Notes: generated by a model not told the origin, from the sequence alone. 60,786 nt of DNA from CAG-582 sp964636965 (GCA_964636965.1 CAZWST010000004.1:1-60786); one strand, 5' to 3'; numbered from the stretch's first letter, positions 34,875 through 43,876 are shown. Numbers and translations are program-made.

Positions 34875-35677
34875 ACTTTATAAGACCTCCTTCCTATTAT
34901 CAAACACATAGTTACAAATAATGTTACTATTATTAGTAATATGTGGATAACTAAATTAAAACAATGATTTACTCCTAGGTAATTTTTTATTACCAATTGA
35001 AGAATCCCATTCGATAGCACTATGCTTAATATTAAAGATAGTACTTTTATTACGGATATAATTGTAATTTCTTTTAAATTAAAACCTAAACAATAATATA
35101 AATAGTTATATTTTTGTTCATCTAATAAGATATTTATGATAGTTATTAGATAAATGATAAAGCTAATAATTATTATTAATATTAGCATATAGAAAAAATA
35201 ATTATAATATTTTTCTATCTTACTATCATTTTCTTTATTTATAAATATTTCATATTCGATTCTATTTTTCATGAAAAAATCAACCATATCATTATAAACT
35301 TTCCAATTTTTTAATATTATATAGTATTCATTATTATATTCATAAATATTAAAATCTTTTTTTGAAATTATTTCTATATTATTATCTTTTTCAAAAAAAT
35401 CATTATCTTCATGTTCCACTATAATTTTATTATCCATAGTTATGCATTTTAGTAATACTTTTATGTTACTGTGATTTTTCAAAAGATCATATTTATCTTT
35501 ATCATCTAAAACTACAGTAAAATATGATTTTTTATAATTATCATTTAATATTTTTCCCCCATAGATATAAAAAGTAGTTGCAATTGTAATAATAAAAATA
35601 ATAGAAAAAATAATAAAAATATAATTCCGTGTAGTCTTTTTATGAATAAATTCTTTTAATAATATTAAATATTTCAT
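34871..35677 (-). CDS. FtsX-like permease 2 of module 2
   Basis: 268 residues. An N-terminal helix (about 18-38), an external domain of about 110 residues (YFTVVLDDKDKYDLLKNH) and three C-terminal helices (about 160-185, 205-225, 240-260) give the FtsX topology with a shortened external part. MKYLILLKEFIHKKTTRNYI resembles the start of permease 2 in module 1 (KEFIIKKSTHIYI). It overlaps permease 1 by 4 bp (ATGA). It pairs with permease 1 to form a heterodimer, by analogy. Confidence 0.72.
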   Translation of the reverse strand: MKYLILLKEFIHKKTTRNYIFIIFSIIFIITIATTFYIYGGKILNDNYKKSYFTVVLDDKDKYDLLKNHSNIKVLLKCITMDNKIIVEHEDNDFFEKDNNIEIISKKDFNIYEYNNEYYIILKNWKVYNDMVDFFMKNRIEYEIFINKENDSKIEKYYNYFFYMLILIIIISFIIYLITIINILLDEQKYNYLYYCLGFNLKEITIISVIKVLSLILSIVLSNGILQLVIKNYLGVNHCFNLVIHILLIIVTLFVTMCLIIGRRSYKV

Positions 35678-36873
35678 AATAAAATCCTACTTAAGTTTTC
35701 TTCTAATTTTCGATTTAGTACTTTTTTATTTACAACAATTAAGAAAATTAACATTAAAATGATAGTTAATATAACTGGTATAACTGAAAATTTCAGTATA
35801 GTACCATCATATATATATTCTGCAAAATAAATATCTTTAATGTAGTTAAAAACAATAATGTAAAGGATTATTGAAACAATCCAACTTATAATAAGTAAAA
35901 AAGCATTCTCAATAAAGTCGATAGTTCTAATTGTTTTTTGATTATATCCAATGGATTTTAATATTGCATATGATCTACAATTATATTTTATTTTTTTAGA
36001 TAAATAAGATTCCAAAACTATACAAAATACCAAGATAATAATTATGGATGCAAAAATGGGAACATATGTTAACAAATTAACGTATCCTTCATTTAATTCA
36101 GAAGATGGCTGAGAATATAATCCTATTTTAGATATTTCTTCTTGAACATTTTTAACATTTTTATAACTATCAACTATAGCAAGTTTTCCTGTGTATTCTG
36201 TTGGGACAAAAACCATTTCTCCAGTTTCCTCATTATATTTTGTTGACCCACCATTATATTTGGGTGCAATCTTTTTAAAAACATCTTTGGAGATATAACA
36301 ACTATTTAGGTAATTATTATTTTTTTCTGAATTATATGTACCAACTATTTTGAAAGTAAAAGTTTTGTTATCTTCTGATATAACATCAAAGCTTTTGTCA
36401 ATTATATCTTCGGCATACATTAGTCTATTTTTATTGAATATGGTTTTTCCATTAATTTCTTCTATTTCGTAAGGAAAGAAAACATCCGAACATATTGCCT
36501 CATTTTCCTCTTTAGCCATTTTTCCATTTGTGACTATTAAACTTTTTTTATCAAGTATAGGATTAAGAGAAATTTCCCCTTGTAAATCAGTGCTAAATTC
36601 TTTAACTTCAGCAATCAGTGGGTTTTGATAAATAGTATCTTCAACTTCTATAATGTGTTTAATTTTTTCTAACTGATTATATTTGTCTGAGTCGCCATTT
36701 ACTATTAAAGTTCGAAAACGAGAGTTATTGTTATACAGAGTTTCTTTTAGAGTAAAAAATGTTGAACCTATTGAAATTGTGAGCATCATTACTATACTTA
36801 TAAGGAAGAAAATGATAAACAAAATAACATTTTTTGAGGTAAGTATATGTTTTCTTAAATAATTAAAGTACAT
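35674..36873 (-). CDS. FtsX-like permease 1 of module 2
   Basis: 399 residues from ATG 36873, one base after the ATPase stop, with GAAGGTGTG upstream. FtsX topology: helix at about 15-40, an external domain with RFRTLIVNGDSDKY, NGKMAKEENEAICSDVFFP and TFKIVGTYN, then three C-terminal helices. CRSYAILKSIGYNQKTI is the cytoplasmic coupling loop of this class. The shared blocks show that it is a diverged copy of permease 1 of module 1. Confidence 0.82.
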   Translation of the reverse strand: MYFNYLRKHILTSKNVILFIIFFLISIVMMLTISIGSTFFTLKETLYNNNSRFRTLIVNGDSDKYNQLEKIKHIIEVEDTIYQNPLIAEVKEFSTDLQGEISLNPILDKKSLIVTNGKMAKEENEAICSDVFFPYEIEEINGKTIFNKNRLMYAEDIIDKSFDVISEDNKTFTFKIVGTYNSEKNNNYLNSCYISKDVFKKIAPKYNGGSTKYNEETGEMVFVPTEYTGKLAIVDSYKNVKNVQEEISKIGLYSQPSSELNEGYVNLLTYVPIFASIIIILVFCIVLESYLSKKIKYNCRSYAILKSIGYNQKTIRTIDFIENAFLLIISWIVSIILYIIVFNYIKDIYFAEYIYDGTILKFSVIPVILTIILMLIFLIVVNKKVLNRKLEENLSRILL

Positions 36874-36874
36874 A

Positions 36875-37537
36875 TTACACACCTTCTTCCAAATTAACAA
36901 TTTCATCTGCGAAGGTTTTTATATTATCCGAATGGCTAACAACAATTACACATTTTCCATTTTTTGATAATTCCTTTAAATCATTTAATATAATTTCTTC
37001 GTTCTTTTTATCCAAATTACCAGTTGGTTCATCAGCTAGAATTATATTAGGATTATTGATTAAAGCTCGGCAAATAGCAACTCTTTGTTGTTCTCCGCCA
37101 GATAATTCCTTAGGATAATGTTTTAATCTTTTGTCTATTTTATATTTCTTAGTCAATTCAATTATGTCATTTTTTCGTTCTTTCCAATTTTTGTTTAATA
37201 AAGTTGGTAGGAGAATGTTATCAAAAACATTTAGGTGTTCATCTAGTAAATAATCTTGGAAAATAAAACCTATTTTATTATTTCTTAGTTTAGATTGTTC
37301 TACTTCTTTTAATAAAGATATACTTTTCTCTTCAATAAAAATATCGCCTTTATCTGGTTTTTCTAACATACCTATTAATTTTATGAGAGTTGATTTTCCG
37401 CATCCTGAGTGTCCTATAATCCCATATAATTTTCCATACTCGAAAGAGTAATTAAAATTTTTAAACACTTCTATATTTTCATCGTGTGCAAAAAACGATT
37501 TATATAAGTTTTTTATATGTATGGCATTTTTCTTCAT
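36875..37537 (-). CDS. ABC transporter ATPase of module 2
   Basis: 220 residues. Walker A GHSGCGKS, Q-loop GFIFQDYLLDEHL, signature LSGGEQQR, Walker B IILADEPTGNLD, H-loop VVSHSDNIK. It is the closest relative in this window of the module 1 ATPase; both share DEYL/DEHL after the Q-loop and a C-terminal DE(V)NLEE/YELDD end. MacB/LolD class. It lies 11 bp after the exported 255-aa... gene upstream (now counted from its own ATG: 244 aa), so all are one transcript. Confidence 0.92.
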   Translation of the reverse strand: MKKNAIHIKNLYKSFFAHDENIEVFKNFNYSFEYGKLYGIIGHSGCGKSTLIKLIGMLEKPDKGDIFIEEKSISLLKEVEQSKLRNNKIGFIFQDYLLDEHLNVFDNILLPTLLNKNWKERKNDIIELTKKYKIDKRLKHYPKELSGGEQQRVAICRALINNPNIILADEPTGNLDKKNEEIILNDLKELSKNGKCVIVVSHSDNIKTFADEIVNLEEGV

Positions 37538-37548
37538 ATTTCGCTTCC

Positions 37549-38283
37549 TTATACTAATTTTACTGAAACACCCTTCATACAGTCATAGTAAGATTGTATT
37601 CCTGTATTAAAACTAAAGACTCCACCAATTCCCGATTTTGAAAAGGAATATTTTTTACTATTTGCATAAGAGATATTTTTCTTGGCATGTTGATAACTTG
37701 CTTTTATATTTCCTTTTTTTTCAACAATTAGTGTTTGAGCAATCTTTAAATATGTCACATTTGTTGGTAATTTAAATGAAGTTCCAATACCATCTGTTGA
37801 TTTATTAGTGTAATTATAGTAACTTTTACCATTATTTGTTTCAATTGTGACATCACTAATATTTATTGCAGAAGTGTTCTCTAAATAAATTCCAAGTATA
37901 TCATAACTTCTAATAGTTGGAAGATTAATCCAGTTTAATGAAATTGATACTAGGCAGTTAGATGAACAAGCTGTGCTCATCTTTAATGATTTATTAGTTG
38001 TTGTATGTTCTGATACTGAGAATAAACTCATGACATTATCATCAATTTCAACAGAATTTATTTCATTCTCAAATAAGCCATTATTTTTTAGGAAATTAAA
38101 ATCTTCATTAGATAAATTATTTTGATATCCCTCCCAATAAAATTCACTTATTTTGTCATATTCTTGTTTAGTAAATGAAACTCCGTTACTATTTTCATAG
38201 TACAATTCTTGTGCATTTACACTTTCAATTACACTTCCAATAAACAAACTTGCAATAATTGTCATAATGTATATTTTTTTCAT
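37549..38283 (-). CDS. larger exported protein unique to module 2
   Basis: 244 residues from ATG 38283 (GAGGAAGAGTT upstream). A signal peptide ends near residue 24 (SVNAQ). The mature N-terminus has GVSFTKQEYDKISEFYWEGY, a charged helix. The rest looks beta-rich: CSSNCLVSISLNWINLPTIR carries a close pair of cysteines that could form a disulphide, and a further cysteine lies near the end (YDCMKGVSV). I do not recognise a family. It is the first gene of the transporter operon. Module 1 has no counterpart. Confidence 0.7.
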   Translation of the reverse strand: MKKIYIMTIIASLFIGSVIESVNAQELYYENSNGVSFTKQEYDKISEFYWEGYQNNLSNEDFNFLKNNGLFENEINSVEIDDNVMSLFSVSEHTTTNKSLKMSTACSSNCLVSISLNWINLPTIRSYDILGIYLENTSAINISDVTIETNNGKSYYNYTNKSTDGIGTSFKLPTNVTYLKIAQTLIVEKKGNIKASYQHAKKNISYANSKKYSFSKSGIGGVFSFNTGIQSYYDCMKGVSVKLV

Positions 38284-38326
38284 AACTCTTCCTCTTTTCT
38301 GAGTATACCATATCATAAAATCAATA

Positions 38327-38358
38327 TAAAAAGGGAGTTCCTGTTAGGAACCCCCTTT
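38327..38358 (-). terminator. terminator of the module 2 regulator gene
   Basis: AAAGGG-GTTCC arms pair with GGAAC-CCCTTT (TGTTA loop), then a T run on the minus strand. The regulator's last codons and stop are within it. An extended -10 (TGGTATACT) for the transporter operon follows 35 bp downstream. Confidence 0.8.
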
Positions 38359-39471
38359 AGAAATATTATTAATTATTGAATTTAAACTACTAATAATCGA
38401 ATTATTACAAGTTGTTTTTTTGGAGTCATTTTCATCATAGTAACATTCTTCAACATTATTTAAGTCGCTGTCACTTTTTTTATAAAGAGCATTTTTATAT
38501 CTTAAATCATAGTTAATAGAATAATTATAAAAATTTTTGTCCCAAGATATTAAAAGTGAAGATGTATCCTCTATATAGTACACATCATAAATAATCTTAT
38601 CTATTCTCATTTCTTGATGATATATTCCATTTTCTTCATATTTTAGATTTTCTTTTATAATATTTATTAAATCATTTTTTATAGTCTTATTATCTTGGGA
38701 TTGCTGAATTGAGATATTTTTGTCTTTCTTAAAAAATAATTTTTTATTTGAATAATCTTCTTTTATTGTTAAGTCAAAAGTCATTACTTCATCCTTGGTA
38801 TTTATATCCAAATATAAAGTATCAAAAACCACGTTTTTATTTTTTATTTCAAAATACTCATTATAACCATAATAATCCCGTATTAGACTATCCTTTGTCG
38901 AGGTATCTTCATATATTATTTTTTTAGAATTATCTTTTTTATAATATAAAGTGATTTTAGAAATTTTACTACTATCTATACCATTTATATTTCCTAATCT
39001 AAAATATATATTTTCCCTAGTTAAAATTAGTATACCATCAGACAAGTAAATATTATCCTTTTTGGATTCAACCAAATATATTTTTACGGAATCATAAGAA
39101 TTAAAGAAATAATATGACAAAAAAGCAACTATTGCTACTACAAGCAAAATTAAAGATGATAATAGAATCTTTGATGTCTTCTTTAATTTTTTATTGATAG
39201 CATTTCTGTCATCAAATATTTGTAAAGAAACTTCTTTAATTTCTTTTTCATTTTCTTTTGTTTTGAATTCTCCATACATTATTTCATCAATTGAAACATT
39301 GAATATCTTACTAAGTCTTAAAATAGTGGAAGAGTCTGGAATAGTATGTCCATTTTCCCATTTACTAATAGCTTCTCTATTAATAGGAATCTTTTCTGCT
39401 AAATCATTTTGACTCATATTATTCTCTTGTCTTAGTTTTTTTATAAATGCACCAATCTTTTCATTATCCAT
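38344..39471 (-). CDS. membrane-anchored HTH (XRE) regulator/sensor of module 2
   Basis: 375 residues from ATG 39471, set by GAGGTGATATT. HTH of XRE type at residues 4-60 (FIKKLRQENNMSQNDLAEKI, NREAISKWENGHTIP). One transmembrane helix (about 104-126, ending FLSYYFFNSY) follows, then an external domain of about 245 residues. The stretch after the helix (DSVKIYLVES) and the pattern of the external domain (RDYYGYNEYFEIKN beside DFYNYEEYFNYDD in module 1) show common descent. It probably senses a signal outside the cell and controls the transporter operon. Confidence 0.85.
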   Translation of the reverse strand: MDNEKIGAFIKKLRQENNMSQNDLAEKIPINREAISKWENGHTIPDSSTILRLSKIFNVSIDEIMYGEFKTKENEKEIKEVSLQIFDDRNAINKKLKKTSKILLSSLILLVVAIVAFLSYYFFNSYDSVKIYLVESKKDNIYLSDGILILTRENIYFRLGNINGIDSSKISKITLYYKKDNSKKIIYEDTSTKDSLIRDYYGYNEYFEIKNKNVVFDTLYLDINTKDEVMTFDLTIKEDYSNKKLFFKKDKNISIQQSQDNKTIKNDLINIIKENLKYEENGIYHQEMRIDKIIYDVYYIEDTSSLLISWDKNFYNYSINYDLRYKNALYKKSDSDLNNVEECYYDENDSKKTTCNNSIISSLNSIINNISKGGS

Positions 39472-39496
39472 AATATCACCTCGGTTGACATAAAAT

Positions 39497-39700
39497 CTAT
39501 TCATTATTTATTATATAAATATTTTTATAAATCACAGATAAAGGAATAATTTCGTTTCTATATTTATTCAAAAAAGAAAGAAATTTAAATTGTTTTGTTT
39601 CTGTATCTAAATCTTTCATTATGTCGTTTATTATATCTGAACTGATTTTTAAATTGTCTAATTGTTTTAAAATCATTACCTCTAATTTAGATAACATCAT
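39497..39700 (-). CDS. small helical protein upstream of the module 2 regulator
   Basis: 67 residues from ATG 39700 behind AGGAG. MLSKLEVMILKQLDNLKISSD and IMKDLDTETKQFKFLSFLNKY are amphipathic helices; the layout could be a winged-helix-like or small adaptor domain. It lies 25 bp before the regulator on the same strand, so it is likely co-transcribed with it. Module 1 lacks it. Confidence 0.6.
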   Translation of the reverse strand: MMLSKLEVMILKQLDNLKISSDIINDIMKDLDTETKQFKFLSFLNKYRNEIIPLSVIYKNIYIINNE

Positions 39701-39756
39701 GTTCAACTCCTACTGCTAATATTATAGCATATTTTATGGTACAAAAGAGATATTAA

Positions 39757-41154
39757 TTATTCTAATTCAATTTTATTGTCTCTAGCATTTTTGATTTTTT
39801 TATTTCTAAAATTATCTAAATTAAAGCACGAAATTTTGATTTCTTTTTTATAATTGGGTAAAACAGACATTTCAAACTTAATAGGGTATTCTCTAATTGG
39901 TTTTACTTTTGCTTTTACTGGATGCATTCTAGCTTTCATGAAAAGTGCCTCACCAAATTCAAACCTCATTAATTCATCAGCCATCATAAGTTCACGACCC
40001 ATTAGTGACTTATCATTTGAAATGCTATAGTCGAGTTGATCTAATCTTCCTGATGTAGAAATTCTAGAACTAGATATTGTATATTTTCCTAGTCTTGAAC
40101 TTATCTCTTTGGCTGTTTCATTATCCATGGTTAATAAGTAAATCCAATTGGTACAGTTTGATTTTATTGTACCTGCTGATTCTTTGTATGTTTCTTTTAA
40201 TTGGTCAAAATCTTGTAATACTAAATAGAAACGTATATTTCTTGATCTAGATACAGTTATCTTATTTGAGATGGATGTAATAGGTGGCATATTGGCAAAC
40301 TCATCTAATATAAAATTTACTCTAATTGGCATTTTACCATCAGGAAGAGATTGAGCAGTATTAATTAATGCTTGATAGCATTGATCGATAAATAGGGATG
40401 CCAGTTCATGTCTAGATTCCTTTTCATCAGGAATAATTAAGTATACGGCAGTTTTTTCTATACCAATATTATCAAGTTCAAAATCAGTTCTGCATGTTAA
40501 AGTAGCAATACCTATGTCACTAAACATTTTTATTGTAGATGCCAAAACTGAGAATAGGGTGGCTCTAGTTTCACCTTTAGCAAAAGATCCTGTAGCATAA
40601 GCCATTTTCGATAATGAACCCATTGGCTTTTGTTGGAAGTATAAATCCAAAGAATTAAATCTATCAATTGTCTTTGATCCATGCTCAACAAGAAGATTAT
40701 ACAAAGAATAAAGATTAACTTCATCTTCTGATTCAGCATCTTCAATCAATGCATAACAAAGTGCAGTTAAAACAGCTGTTGCAGACTTTTCCCAATACAT
40801 ATCTTTACTAGAAAGATTTTTTGTAAGTGATTTTGCAAAGTTTTCAATAATATCTCCTGCTAAGTCAATATTATTTAATTTAAAATATTTATAAGCTAGA
40901 TGTAATGGATTCCATCCATCACTTGCAAAAGCATCTCTTAAATTAATTATACGAATAGTATATCCTTTACTTTTTAAAAAGTTCGACGTATAAGAATATA
41001 ACTCTCCTTTAGTGTCATTTATTACCATTGATTCTCCTGCATATCCAAGATTAAATATTAATGGTAAAATCTCACATTGCGTTTTGCCTGATCCTGTTGA
41101 CCCAATTATTAATGTATGATCAAATGAATCAGAGTAATAATATTTGTTATCCAT
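39757..41154 (-). pseudogene. VirD4/TraG type IV coupling protein, N-terminally truncated
   Basis: 465 residues. Walker A GSTGSGKT at residues 18-25, MVINDTKGELYSYTSNFL, DGWNPLHLAYKYF, Walker B VNFILDEFANMP, then VLQDFDQLKETY and CTNWIYLLT identify the VirD4/TraG family, which pumps relaxosome DNA into the mating channel. The usual N-terminal membrane helices and about 100 or more residues are missing: the frame starts directly at Walker A with no ribosome-binding site. Its beginning coincides with the broken start of the integrase fragment on the other strand. No relaxase or mating-pore gene is present. Confidence 0.85.
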
Positions 41155-41629
41155 ATACGTTACTGGAATGCCTGATAAAGATGTTGCAAAAAGATTAGGT
41201 CATACTCCTGAAGTATTAGCAAGAGTTTATACACATAGTAATGAGCAAGATGATAAAAAAATTGTCGCAGAAATAGAAAAAAAATTCTATAAAGAAGATA
41301 ATATAAAGCAAGTTCAGATTCCTACAGCATCTATAATATCAGTTATCGCAGGATACATTGATAATCAGTACAGATCAGATAATTATAAATTGTTGGATTT
41401 TTTAACTAATGAAAAAGTTAATAGTGATAATATAAACGATTATTTAAAACCTTGTCAGGAATATTTATTAAATATATACCCTATTTTAGACATTTTTCAA
41501 AATTCTAATGTAATTCCAGATGAAATGATGTTTAATGAAAAATTAGATAATTATGTCAATTTTATGGGTAAGTATAAACCAATTGATGTACCTAATGATG
41601 TTCTTGAAATAAAACTTAAAAATATATAA
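41144..41629 (+). pseudogene. tyrosine integrase, C-terminal fragment
   Basis: The frame of about 160 residues has GMPDKDVAKRLGHT and ARVYTHS near its start, which are the box II LGH and catalytic tyrosine of phage/ICE-type tyrosine recombinases. The rest, about 130 residues, is an unusual extension without recognised motif. The first two thirds of the enzyme, including the arm- and core-binding domains and the RHT box, are gone. The open frame begins at TTG with no Shine-Dalgarno. It sits 300 bp from attR, as expected for the integrase that inserted this element. Confidence 0.85.
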
Positions 41630-41632
41630 TTT

Positions 41633-41667
41633 GGGAGGAAAGTGTTTACTTTTCTCCCCTCTTTTTT
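41633..41667 (+). terminator. terminator after the integrase fragment
   Basis: GGGAGGAAAGT/ACTTTTCTCCC with a GTTT loop followed by CTCTTTTTT. Confidence 0.85.
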
Positions 41668-41932
41668 ATTTGACTAATTATTGCAATATGATATAATATT
41701 CTTATGTGAAAACCAATTGGCAGGTTGGTGTATTCATTATCTGAGACAAAGGGTTTTTAAATTGTGCCACAAGATATTTTTCTATAAAATATATTTGTGC
41801 CAATTTTGTGACACTTTGTTCAAAATGTTCTTAGAAATTGGTATATATTAAACACATATTAATGCTACAAAGTTAGCGGAAATGTGTTGATTATTGGGTT
41901 TTTTTGAATATTTCGTGGGATTTTAGAATGGC
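41668..41932. other. non-coding right end of the island
   Basis: No gene is visible. The stretch contains three copies of TTGTGNCA in one orientation (41762-41769, 41795-41802, 41806-41813), a pattern that could be integrase or excisionase arm sites. The tRNA-like sequence resumes at 41933. Confidence 0.5.
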
Positions 41933-41977
41933 TCTCCAAAACTTTTGCTGGGAGTTCGATTCTCTCATCCTCTGCCA
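41933..41977 (+). repeat. attR: 45-bp copy of the tRNA-Trp 3' end
   Basis: Identical to 33446-33490. The 5' half of a tRNA is absent to its left, so this is an attachment-site remnant and not a tRNA gene. Confidence 0.93.
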
Positions 41978-42010
41978 TTTTTTAAATAATTATTTTTTAT
42001 ATAAATAAAG

Positions 42011-42047
42011 TAACAAAACCCCCTAATTTAATTAGTGGGTTTTGTTA
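42011..42047 (-). terminator. terminator of the 365-aa gene
   Basis: TAACAAAACCC/GGGTTTTGTTA stem with an inner CTAAT/ATTAG pair; T-rich on the minus strand. Confidence 0.65.
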
Positions 42048-42158
42048 TATTCAGTTTTATAACTTTTCAGATTTATAACCTTCATATTTAGGTTTATATT
42101 TAAAGTGTATCATATTGAATTTACTATCAGTATTTATTATAAAAAATTTTTAATATAT

Positions 42159-43253
42159 TTAAATATGTCTTTTATGGTTATTTTGATATAAGTAAGACAT
42201 TTCTTGAAATAATCTATTATTTGAAAATGATAAATCATTGCAAGAAAATGATAAGTATGAATCAAATTCAAAGGAATATGAATTTACTCTAATACCATCT
42301 CCATAATGATACTTTAATCTTAATAAAGTTGTGCAAAACTTCTGAACCAAATTATTTTGAATACTAACTAATTTTTCCATATAATCTTTGTATGTCGCAG
42401 TTTTGTCATTTGCTTTTAATGATTTCTTGTGAATCATTATTTTTTTATCAATCCATCTTTCTGGTAGATAATTTACTATCTTAAATTTACTATAGCCAAG
42501 ATTATTAAAATGCAATACAAATAAATCTAGTGCAACTAAAAATGAAGGCGTTATATCTTTTAATATATCATCTTCTGAATTATTAAAGTTTTCATTAACC
42601 TTATATAAATTACGATTAATCTTTTTGCTTTTGTTTATATTCTTTTCTTGATGGATACTATATATATAAACAATATCATCTTCGACACCAAATCGTACAG
42701 TTGGCAAATCATATTTTTCCTTTTCATTAGCAATTGTGACATGGAATGCATAAGGACTTTCCCAACTTAATTTAAGTGTTTTTGAAATTTCAGTTATGAT
42801 ATTACCATCTAGGATTTCTGAGTAACCTATATTTTTCTTTTCTGTTAGAAAGTTCCTTTCTAAATATTTCTTTTGTCTTCTTAGAAAACTGCATGGTTCT
42901 TGAAAATCCTCTATTGTTGCATTACTCCATAAAAGAGTCATTAATACTTTTTCTTTACAAAGTTTATTTTCATCTGTTCTATAAATACCACTTAGCACTT
43001 CATCATAAAAATAAGAATCATCATAAAATTCTTTTGCTAATGTTACATATTCTTTTAGTAAATCATCAAAACTTTCTTTATCTCTTATTTCCAATAATGG
43101 TGGATCTATAAAACTTGGGCTGTTCCCTACTATAATATTACCTTCCACTGATGTGTTAAAACAAATGTTATAGTACATAAAACAATCTATTCTTCCATTA
43201 CTAGCTTCTGGAATAATAGAATTATAAAATATATCTAAGATATCCTCATCCAT
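42159..43253 (-). CDS. unknown 364-aa protein flanking the island
   Basis: Not recognised. Soluble, mixed alpha/beta with segments VRFGVEDDIVYIYSIHQEK and PSFLVALDLFVLHFNNLGYS, an F/Y-rich C-terminus (SYSFEFDSYLSFSC) and no membrane or signal sequence. The start is ATG 43253, with AAGGTGTGAT upstream; a GTG three codons earlier is possible. It lies immediately right of attR and outside the element, so it belongs to the host chromosome. Confidence 0.65.
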   Translation of the reverse strand: MDEDILDIFYNSIIPEASNGRIDCFMYYNICFNTSVEGNIIVGNSPSFIDPPLLEIRDKESFDDLLKEYVTLAKEFYDDSYFYDEVLSGIYRTDENKLCKEKVLMTLLWSNATIEDFQEPCSFLRRQKKYLERNFLTEKKNIGYSEILDGNIITEISKTLKLSWESPYAFHVTIANEKEKYDLPTVRFGVEDDIVYIYSIHQEKNINKSKKINRNLYKVNENFNNSEDDILKDITPSFLVALDLFVLHFNNLGYSKFKIVNYLPERWIDKKIMIHKKSLKANDKTATYKDYMEKLVSIQNNLVQKFCTTLLRLKYHYGDGIRVNSYSFEFDSYLSFSCNDLSFSNNRLFQEMSYLYQNNHKRHI

Positions 43254-43362
43254 TTTAATCACACCTTATAAGTTAATTATATAATAAACTAAGGTAACAT
43301 TCTAGATATTTACATATTTATTTGTAAGTAATATAATAAAGTTATTTAGGAGATGAATTTAA

Positions 43363-43752
43363 ATGGATAGAAATAAAATGCGTGAATTATTAATAAGAAT
43401 TGGAAAGATAAAATGTAATGAATCTATATTAATAGATGATTTGCATAAAGAGTTTCCTGAAGTAAATGAAGAAGAATTTCTTTCAATGATATCAACACTA
43501 GCAACAAGATATATCATTCGTATTGATGGAAGATATTCAATGGATTGTTATACTTTAGAAAAATATAATAAAATAATTGGTCTTGAAAGAGAAGGATATA
43601 CAACATTGGACGCGATTAGTAGTGATAAAATTTGGGCACTTACAGAAAAATTTATGGATGAACATGACTTTAACAATTTTTCATTTTTCACAGCAATAGA
43701 AGTTGCTAAGAAATTTGTAGAAAAGGAAATTGAAAGTATTTTAAAAGATTAA
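43363..43752 (+). CDS. unknown protein, possible winged-helix
   Basis: 129 residues. Residues 1-70 (MRELLIRIGKIKCNESILID, then SMISTLATRYIIRIDGRYSMD) have the helix-helix-strand order of a small winged-helix or similar DNA-binding-like domain. The last 30 residues are a charged helix. TTAGGAGATGAA precedes the ATG. It reads away from the 42159 gene and is ended by a strong hairpin. Confidence 0.55.
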   Translation: MDRNKMRELLIRIGKIKCNESILIDDLHKEFPEVNEEEFLSMISTLATRYIIRIDGRYSMDCYTLEKYNKIIGLEREGYTTLDAISSDKIWALTEKFMDEHDFNNFSFFTAIEVAKKFVEKEIESILKD

Positions 43753-43782
43753 ACACTATATTTACTAGTGTTTAATCTTTTT
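43747..43782 (+). terminator. terminator of the 129-aa gene
   Basis: GATTAAACACTA/TAGTGTTTAATC, 12-bp stem, then six T. Confidence 0.85.
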
Positions 43783-43876
43783 TAATATATTTTATTTTTT
43801 TATATGATATAATTATTTTGATAGGAAGTAATATTTATTTTCTAATTAAATAAAACATAGTATAGGAGGAAATTAA

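Larger units (their letters stand above)
33446..41977. mobile_element. integrated genomic island at tRNA-Trp (decayed integrative element)
   Basis: An 8.5-kb element lies between two exact 45-bp copies of the tRNA-Trp 3' end. From left to right it holds a terminator, a 202-aa unknown gene, module 2 (exported protein, two permeases, ATPase, exported protein, anchored regulator, small gene, all leftward), a VirD4/TraG remnant and an integrase remnant next to the right end. An integrase at the attR end, a tRNA 3'-end target and a conjugation gene identify it as an integrative element. Loss of the integrase core and of all other transfer genes means it cannot move by itself. Confidence 0.88.

Noticed and set aside
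39757..41154. Functional conjugation coupling gene
   Set aside because: No membrane domain, no ribosome-binding site, and no relaxase or mating-pore genes in the island.
41933..41977. Second tRNA-Trp gene
   Set aside because: Only the 3' 45 bp are present. The D-arm and 5' acceptor strand are missing, so it cannot fold into a tRNA; it is the attR copy.
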